From Flavobacteriaceae bacterium UBA6268 (GTDB taxonomy: Bacteria; Bacteroidota; Bacteroidia; Flavobacteriales; Flavobacteriaceae), in assembly GCA_002440705.1 (NCBI GenBank), contig DJVA01000056.1, positions 1 through 12,860 of the forward strand: DNA of 12,860 nt, given 5' to 3'. The notes under the pieces are model-generated. The model was not told where the DNA came from. It did not search any database and saw nothing but the letters and a program-made list of their open reading frames with translations. Numbering within the stretch: the first letter of the stretch is position 1; each line of letters starts with the position of its first letter. Made by a program: the position numbers and the translations under genes. Shown piece after piece: positions 5,937 through 12,500 of the stretch.

Positions 5937-6451
5937 TGGCTTAAATCTTCGTAGAACTTTTCAAAAATAATCTTGAACCATACGGTATACCTTTCGGGGT
6001 TTAAGCGCATGGCCTCCTTCACGGATTCCAAGGGCATCCATTTGTAGGCCGCAACCTCATCTGGATTTGGATTTGGGGTACCGTTGAAGGTTCCCACAAG
6101 GATATGATCCAACTCGTGTTCGGTAAGGCCATTATCAAAAGGCGATTGGTATATGAAAGAAATGGTTTCCTTCAAATCGGTTACAAACCCCATTTCTTCC
6201 TGCAATCTTCTTTTGCCGGCTTCAATAGAGCTCTCGCCATCCCGTTGGTGGCTACAGCAGGTATTGGTCCAAAGTCCCGGTGAATGGTACTTATCAAATG
6301 ACCGTTGTTGCAGCAGTAACTCTTCCCTATCATTGAATACAAATACCGAAAAAGCGCGATGGAGCACTCCTTTTTTATGTGCTTCCATTTTGGGCATCAG
6401 TCCGATCTTTACATCATTCTCATCAACCAAAATTACCATTTCCTCTTCCAT
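5933..6451 (-). CDS. idi: Isopentenyl-diphosphate delta-isomerase, type 1
   Basis: A protein of 172 residues from the ATG at 6451, a Nudix-fold enzyme that interconverts IPP and DMAPP, the two isoprenoid building blocks. In this numbering the metal and active-site residues are H25 and H31 (AHKKGVLHRAFS), C66 and H68 (TNTCCSHQ), and E111 and E113 (TEHELDHI). The Nudix-like helix is EAGKRRLQEEMG. The numbers fall close to those of E. coli Idi (H25, H32, C67, H69, E114, E116), which supports this start. An in-frame ATG at 6514 would add 21 residues (M-V-G-C-F-L-F-F-L-T-), but it lies in the loop of the upstream gene's terminator and before the promoter at 6474-6467. The false extension imitates a membrane helix and should not be read as one. 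It is first in the idi-queD-manA operon. Confidence 0.92.
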   Translation of the reverse strand: MEEEMVILVDENDVKIGLMPKMEAHKKGVLHRAFSVFVFNDREELLLQQRSFDKYHSPGLWTNTCCSHQRDGESSIEAGKRRLQEEMGFVTDLKETISFIYQSPFDNGLTEHELDHILVGTFNGTPNPNPDEVAAYKWMPLESVKEAMRLNPERYTVWFKIIFEKFYEDLSQ

Positions 6452-6466
6452 GGAGTGCAATTTTTT

Positions 6467-6499
6467 CAAAAATACAAAATGCGTTGTTAAGAAAAACAA
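6467..6499 (-). promoter_or_regulatory. Bacteroidota promoter for the idi-queD-manA operon
   Basis: On the minus strand TTG (6499-6497) is followed after 22 bases by TATTTTTG (6474-6467), an exact TAnnTTTG. The box ends 15 bases before the ATG at 6451. The TTG lies inside the T-rich tail of the upstream gene's terminator, so terminator and promoter share sequence. Confidence 0.65.
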
Positions 6500-6523
6500 A
6501 AAGCACCCAACCATGTTGGGTGC
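6489..6523 (-). terminator. Rho-independent terminator of the adhesin-SprF-PorE operon
   Basis: A perfect 9-base G+C-rich stem (6523-6515 with 6511-6503) has a 3-base loop and is followed on the minus strand by an almost pure T tract (6502-6492). It begins 25 bases after the stop of the PorE-like gene. It cleanly separates the surface operon from idi. Confidence 0.92.
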
Positions 6524-6548
6524 CTTTCAGGAAATATAATCTAGTTAA

Positions 6549-8501
6549 TTAGTTTGCGGGTTCTTGAATGATGAACATGGAACGTCGGTTCAACTGGTGT
6601 TCCTCTTCCGTACATTCCACACCATTGGAACAACGGTTCTGCAATTGGCTTTCACCATATCCTTTGGCAGACAAACGGTTTTTGTCGATCCCTTTTGAAA
6701 CCAACCAATTTAAGGTGGACTGGGCGCGCTTATCGGAAAGGATCCGGTTGTACTCGTCATTGCCTCGCGAATCGGTATGCGATTCAATATGAATCACCAA
6801 CTCGGGGTATTGCCTCATAGCTGCCAGAATTTTGGCCAATTCCACTTCCGCATCAGGGCGGATGTTGTAACGGTCGAAATCAAAATAGATAGGTTGTAAA
6901 CTCAAACGGCAGCCCAAATCGTTCGGCGGACAAGGATCACACTCCAAAGGCATAGGAACGGTAATAGTTCCTGTTTTATTTGGGGTTTTGACCAGTTTCT
7001 CGTTGTATTCACACCCATCGCTCTTTCCCCGAATAATGTAATCGCTATCGCAAGCTGCCAAGGCTTCAAAGTTGTATTTTCCGCTTTCATCGGCAGTGAC
7101 GGTAGCCACTTCCTGATTGTTTTCATCCAAAAGGGAAACCGTAGCACCAGGCAACGGTTCGCCCGTAGCAGCATTGGTGACAATTCCAGTAATGGTGATT
7201 TCACATTTTTCCTGAACCCTGTAAATATCATCGGAAATACTTCCTTGATTACCATCGCGGTTGGAAGACAAGTACCCTATGCGTTTGTTTTCTTCAATGA
7301 TGAATGCAAAATCGTCTTTTTTACTATTGGCAGGCTCCCCAAGATTGGTCACTTTTCCAGCTTTCCCATTTTCGTCGAGTGGAGCAACCAAAATATCCAA
7401 TCCTCCCAAACCGGAATGACCATCACTGGAGAAGTAAAGGTTATTCATTTCGCTTACGAAAGGAAATCCTTCCCTGGCTTCGGTGTTGATGTTTGGGCCT
7501 AGATTGATAGGAGCACCATAGGTGCCATCCTCATTGATGTCGACATACCAAATGTCGCTCATGCCAAAAGTACCAGGCCTATCGGAAGCAAAGTACAAAC
7601 GCTTTTCGTCCTTGCTCAAGGCAGGGTGGGCCGTGGAAAAATCATTGCTGTTGAAAGGCAACTCTTCCACATTGGTCCAAAAATTTTCACCACTTTTGAT
7701 GGCCTTGTAAATTTTCAGTCGGATGGTTTTGTTTTTATCGCGACCCTTTTTACCGTCTGTAAAACTATTTCGGGTAAAATACATGGTGTTGCCATCTTTA
7801 GTAAAGGTTGCAGAAGACTCGTGGTATTCGGTATTCACATCACCATCCAATGGAGTGACATTTGAGAGGTATCCCTGGGCATCCCTCTGGGCTACAAATA
7901 AATCCAGAAAGGGTTCCTCGTTCCAATCGTGAATTTTGGCACCCTCGGTGTTTTTGGTAGCAGATGAAAAGACCAATTTATCAGGGCCATAGTACGAAGT
8001 TCCAAAATCGGAATGCTCAGTATTGATTCGAACTTTTTGAACCTCATATCCCTTCGCTTGAAAGGCAATGCTTTTCAAATAATTAGGATCTTCCTTGTAA
8101 TTATTAAGGATGATCCCAGTGCCCCCCACACTGGCGTAGGCATCCATCATTTGGTCGGCTTCTTCATAGTTCCCCAAGCTTTTCAAACATTGAGAAGTAC
8201 GGTAGTAATAGATGGGTTCGACCTCGTTTGGGTATTGACCAATCAATTTTTGATACCATTTGGCAGCATCGGCATATTCACTATTGTAATAATAGGTATC
8301 TCCAAGTTTCTGAAATACCTGGGCCGATTCGTAACCATCCTCAACGACTTTCAGGTAAATCTCCCTAGCATCGATGTACGAGTACTTATCGAATTCTTGA
8401 TTGGCTTTTTCAATTTGGTTTTTTTGGGCGAAGGAAATACTGGCAACCATCGTTACCAGCAGGGACATAAGTATTTTTTTGAATACTAATTTGGTCTTCA
8501 T
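6549..8501 (-). CDS. PorE-like OmpA-family protein (TPR, beta-propeller, carboxypeptidase-regulatory-like, OmpA)
   Basis: A protein of 650 residues. In order it has a signal peptide (1-26, ending SISFAQ) and TPR-like helices (about 30-145, with GDTYYYNSEYADAAKWYQKL). A PD40/WD40-like beta-propeller (about 160-430) shows repeats such as KLVFSSATKN, TMYFTRNS, RLYFASDRPG, NLYFSSDGHSG and GYLSSNRDG. A carboxypeptidase-regulatory-like beta domain (434-520, ITGIVTNAATGEPLPGATVS) comes next. The OmpA peptidoglycan-binding domain (537-648) contains YFDFDRYNIRPDAE and SHTDSRGN, with D577 and R592 as the expected diaminopimelate contacts. This order matches PorE of the Porphyromonas gingivalis type IX secretion system, a periplasmic protein binding both peptidoglycan and secretion parts. 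Many paralogues accompany adhesin/SprF pairs in Flavobacteriia. This copy follows the SprF-like gene by 11 bases, so it is more likely a cargo-specific anchor than the core PorE. Confidence 0.88.
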   Translation of the reverse strand: MKTKLVFKKILMSLLVTMVASISFAQKNQIEKANQEFDKYSYIDAREIYLKVVEDGYESAQVFQKLGDTYYYNSEYADAAKWYQKLIGQYPNEVEPIYYYRTSQCLKSLGNYEEADQMMDAYASVGGTGIILNNYKEDPNYLKSIAFQAKGYEVQKVRINTEHSDFGTSYYGPDKLVFSSATKNTEGAKIHDWNEEPFLDLFVAQRDAQGYLSNVTPLDGDVNTEYHESSATFTKDGNTMYFTRNSFTDGKKGRDKNKTIRLKIYKAIKSGENFWTNVEELPFNSNDFSTAHPALSKDEKRLYFASDRPGTFGMSDIWYVDINEDGTYGAPINLGPNINTEAREGFPFVSEMNNLYFSSDGHSGLGGLDILVAPLDENGKAGKVTNLGEPANSKKDDFAFIIEENKRIGYLSSNRDGNQGSISDDIYRVQEKCEITITGIVTNAATGEPLPGATVSLLDENNQEVATVTADESGKYNFEALAACDSDYIIRGKSDGCEYNEKLVKTPNKTGTITVPMPLECDPCPPNDLGCRLSLQPIYFDFDRYNIRPDAEVELAKILAAMRQYPELVIHIESHTDSRGNDEYNRILSDKRAQSTLNWLVSKGIDKNRLSAKGYGESQLQNRCSNGVECTEEEHQLNRRSMFIIQEPAN

Positions 8502-8512
8502 ATTGTTGTTGT

Positions 8513-9475
8513 TTAGAAGAATCTAGGTGTTAACACACGTTCAGGCTTGTTGAATAGGTCGAAACGGAGAAATACTTCGTACGATCCATCACTGTAGGTT
8601 TCGATATCGGTGGTTTGAAAATCGTAACCTACCCCAAGAAAGAGTCCGTCGGTAATTTGGAAACCAGCCATGGCGCTCAAAGCAGCACTCCATCGGTATG
8701 AAGCACCCAAGGTAAATTTTTCGTTGATCAGAAAATTGGCAGAGGCATCCCATTGCAAAGGCGATCCATTTACCGCCTTGATTAAAGTTGCAGGCTTAAA
8801 CTTAAGGTTCTCACTTAAATCAAAAACATAGCCAGCAATCAAAAAGTAGTGTAGGCGTTCTGCTGCGGTGGTTTCACCAATTGCTCCCGGATTGTTGATG
8901 ATGTCGGTTATTTTAGATTGATCGAAGTGTTTTGTAGTCAAAAAGTTAGGAACGGAGAGCCCTACGTAAAATTTCTCGGTATTGTAATAAACTCCAGCAC
9001 CTATCTGAGGTTGTAATTTATTGTCGATGTTATTGTTATCGAATACATCTCCAGGATCGGCAATGTTGAGTTTGCTAAAATCGACGTCCAACAGATCGAG
9101 TCCGGCTTTTAACCCAAAAGATACTTTTCCACTTTCAGAAACATTAATTCGGTAAGCGTAATCGATTGTGATATTGGATTCGACTGAAGGGCCAATTTCG
9201 TCATGGACAATGCTCAAGCCCAATCCCATGTTATCCAAGGCACCAATAGGAGAGTTTACTGTAAAAGTACCCGTTTTGGGGGCTCCTTCAAAGTTTACCC
9301 ATTGGGTTCTTCCCAACAGTCCGAAACTTAAAACATCCCTAGACCCTGCATAGGCGGGGTTTACCACCTCTGTGTTGTACATGTACTGTGTGTACTGTGG
9401 GTCCTGTTGGGCTTTACTCGAAAAAGTACCAAGTAGAAGTAAAACCAAGATTGCTATGTAACTATTTCTCATCAT
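8513..9475 (-). CDS. PorP/SprF-family type IX secretion system outer-membrane protein
   Basis: A protein of 320 residues with a signal peptide (about 1-22, ending SSKAQ). The mature N-terminus is the family hallmark Q-Q-D-P-Q-Y-T-Q-Y-M-Y-N, followed by NPAYAGSRD (39-47). The rest alternates short hydrophobic strands and turns typical of an outer-membrane beta-barrel, ending in phenylalanine (RVLTPRFF). In Flavobacterium johnsoniae SprF is needed to put the gliding adhesin SprB on the cell surface. SprF-like proteins are usually encoded beside the type B cargo they serve. The upstream gene here encodes exactly such a cargo, and the downstream gene encodes a PorE-like protein. It is therefore probably the dedicated outer-membrane partner of that adhesin. 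The second codon is also ATG, so the start could be 9472. A stable hairpin lies 16 bases upstream. Confidence 0.92.
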   Translation of the reverse strand: MMRNSYIAILVLLLLGTFSSKAQQDPQYTQYMYNTEVVNPAYAGSRDVLSFGLLGRTQWVNFEGAPKTGTFTVNSPIGALDNMGLGLSIVHDEIGPSVESNITIDYAYRINVSESGKVSFGLKAGLDLLDVDFSKLNIADPGDVFDNNNIDNKLQPQIGAGVYYNTEKFYVGLSVPNFLTTKHFDQSKITDIINNPGAIGETTAAERLHYFLIAGYVFDLSENLKFKPATLIKAVNGSPLQWDASANFLINEKFTLGASYRWSAALSAMAGFQITDGLFLGVGYDFQTTDIETYSDGSYEVFLRFDLFNKPERVLTPRFF

Positions 9476-9491
9476 ACTATATTTAGTATTT

Positions 9492-9515
9492 CCGGGAGGG
9501 AAGTGTCCCTCCCGG
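9492..9515 (-). other. Stable intercistronic hairpin between adhesin and SprF-like gene
   Basis: A perfect 10-base, G+C-rich stem (9492-9501 with 9506-9515) has a 4-base loop. It starts 9 bases after the adhesin stop and ends 16 bases before the SprF-like start. On the minus strand no T-run follows, so it is not a standard terminator for the operon. On the plus strand a T-rich tract (9516-9526) follows, which could stop antisense transcription into the adhesin gene. A role in mRNA stability, partial attenuation or control of sprF translation is possible. Confidence 0.75.
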
Positions 9516-9524
9516 TTTTAGTTT

Positions 9525-12500
9525 TTATCTATTTATGTATAGGTATCCGTTGTAACTTGATTTGCCTGGGTTTTCACCGGAAATGGTCAAGATATAGAAG
9601 TACGTACCGGTAGGCAATTTCTCACCCGAATTGATGGTTGCCCTAGCGTTGGACTCCCCAACAAATACATTTTCTTCACCGGTTTGACCTCCATAACCAT
9701 CTGTTTCCCATACAAGAACACCCCAACGATTGAAGATCTTCACGTTATTGTTCGGATAATCTTGAATACCCCTAATCTCGAAGTAATCGTTTAATCCGTC
9801 ACCGTTTGGTGTGATACCGTTAAAGATTTCAAACTCAGCTCCTTTTACATCCGGAAGGGTAGTAATGGTTGGATCGTCTGGATCGCCATCACCATCGATA
9901 TCCGTATTGGTCGTGATGTTTGGATCGTCAGACTCATCGTTCACCTCGTTACCATCGCCATCATAACCTGTTGCCAAAGCTTGGTTCACTACTTCACCTG
10001 CTTCAATATCGGCTTCCGTAATTTCGTAGGTAGCACTGAAGGTCGTAGAATCACTTTCGCCTGGCTCCAATACCGCAATTGGGCCACCAGTAATTACAAT
10101 ACCTGGCAACGGATCGCTGATGGTAATGTTGTACAAGGTTACGTTGCCAATATTGGTTACGGTAAAGGCATAGGTAATGGTTTCCCCTGGTTGGGAAGCA
10201 CCGTCACCATTTTCATCGTTGAATACACCGGTTTTCTCTAAGGACAAGTCTGGGTTTTGACACAAAGTGCTCACCGTTGGATCGTCCTCAAAGTTACTGT
10301 TGTCGTCACTCAAATCACTTACCACGTCGCCATTTGGAGCAGTACCTTCTGCGATGGCTTGGTTGGTTACAAATCCGTTGTCCACATCTTCTTGAGTTAC
10401 TGTGTACACTCCGAAGAAAGTTTCGGTATCGGACTCCCCAGCATCTATCGTTACTGGGCCACCCTGTACCTCGATCATAGGATCGGTAACAATAACATTG
10501 GTCAATTCCACATTTCCAAGGTTGGTTACGACAAAGTCGTAGACGATGGTTTCACCAAGGTCGATACAGCCGTTGTTGTTTTCATCCGTTGGAGTACCCA
10601 CTTTGATCAAAGCGATCTTCGCATTTTGACACAAGGTGGTGATTGTTGGATCGTCTTCCAATTCGCTATTATCATCAGAAAGATCGGAAACTGTGTTTCC
10701 TTGTGGATCCAGTCCGGTTACAGTTGCTTGGTTCTCAACCATTCCTGCATCGATGTCCGCTTGGGTAATGAGGTAGGTTGCGGTGAAGGTGTCAATGTCC
10801 GTTTCACCTGGGACCAAGGTAATAGGTCCTCCTACAACATTTACCAAATCGTCGTCAATGTCGATATTAGAGATCGTAACATTTCCATTGTTGATTACTG
10901 TGAATGTATAGGTAATGGTCTCTTTCACATCGGCACAGCCATCTCCATTGGTATCATTTACTGTTCCAACTTTAATCAGAGCGATGGATGGGTTTTGACA
11001 CAGCTCGGTAATGGTTGGATCGTCTTCCAATTCACTATTGTCATCAGAAAGATCAGAAACTGTATTTCCTTGAGGATCCATACCGGTTACCGTGGCTTGG
11101 TTTTCTACGAAACCATTGTCGATATCCATTTGGTTGACGGAATAGGTTGCTGTGAATGAAGTAGCATCCGTAGCTCCAGGAGCCAAGCTAATTGGTCCTC
11201 CTTGAACATTCACTAATGGGTCTGTGATATCAATGTCGGTGATGGTCACGTTACCTGTGTTGATTACCGTGAAGGCATAACTGATGGTTTCTTCCACATC
11301 GGTACAACCATTTCCATTTTCGTCATTTAAGGTACCTACTTTAATGAGTGCAATACTTGCATCTTGACACAACGTGGTCACCGTTGGGTCATCCACACCT
11401 ACTCCACTACCCGATTCATCAGAAACCACAGTTCCATCAGGAGCGGTTCCTTCGGCCGTGGCCTGGTTGGTCACTTGGCCAGCATCAATGTCATCTTGAG
11501 TAATGGTATAAGTACCTGTATAGATCCAAGTTTCGGTAACATCAAGTTCCGTATCACCATCAGTGTCACCACTGTCTGGGCCAGGTACCACACCGCCCAA
11601 CAATGGGTCGGTTACCACAATATTGGAAAGGCTTACGTTACCTTCGTTGGTTACTGTGAAGGTATACTCGATTACCTCACCTGGCTGGCTACAGTCGCCA
11701 CCGTCGTCATAGCTAGCTTGCTTCACGATGGCAATTGCTGGGCTTTGACAGAGGGTCGTCACCGTTGGGTCGTCCTCGGTCAATACATCATCATCCGAAA
11801 GATCGCTTACGGTACTTCCGTCAGGAGCAGTTCCTTCGGCAGTGGCCTGATTGGTCACTTGGCCAGCGTCTATATCATCCTGCGTCAATACATAGGTTGC
11901 AGTGAAAGTAGTTGTATCAGAGGCTCCCGGGGCCAAGCTGGCCAACGGTCCGCCGGATACAGTTACCAATCCGTCGATAACCGTAACGTTGGTTAATGTT
12001 ACGTTACCAGTGTTCACCACTTCAAAGCTATATTCAATGGTCTCACCGGGATCGGCACATTCGTTACCATTACCATCTACAAAGACTCCTGTCTTGATGA
12101 GTGCAATGCTCGCAGACTGGCATAAAGTGGTTGTAATGACGTCGTCGGTTTCAACACTACTTCCAGAAAGGTCACTAACTACCGTACCGTCAGGAGCAGT
12201 ACCATCGGCTGTGGCTTGGTTCATCACCACGCCTGCATCGATGTCGTCCTGGGTAATCGTGTAGCTTCCTGTATAGATCCAAGTTTCGGTAACATCAAGT
12301 TCCGTATCACCATCAGTGTCACCACTATCAGGACCGGCTACCACGCCGCCCAACAATGGATCGGTTACCACAATGTTTGATAAGCTAACATTACCCACGT
12401 TTCGAACGGTAAAGGTATATTCAATCACTTCGCCAGGCTGGCTACAGTCACCACCATCGTCATACACCGCTTCTTTAATAATAGCAATATCTGGAGCTTG

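Noticed and set aside
6452..6514. Membrane-helix-like N-terminal extension of Idi
   Set aside because: The bases are the terminator stem-loop and promoter read as codons; known Idi enzymes start where the ATG at 6451 falls.
8013..8489. Plus-strand hydrophobic open frame of 158 codons opposite the PorE-like gene
   Set aside because: It lies antisense to the signal peptide and TPR region of a well-supported protein; its hydrophobicity comes from the reverse complement of charged codons.
10257..11159. Plus-strand open frame of 300 codons inside the adhesin gene
   Set aside because: It is antisense to the repeat array, stays open because the repeated composition is copied unit by unit, has no family pattern, and the opposite strand has an unmistakable domain structure.
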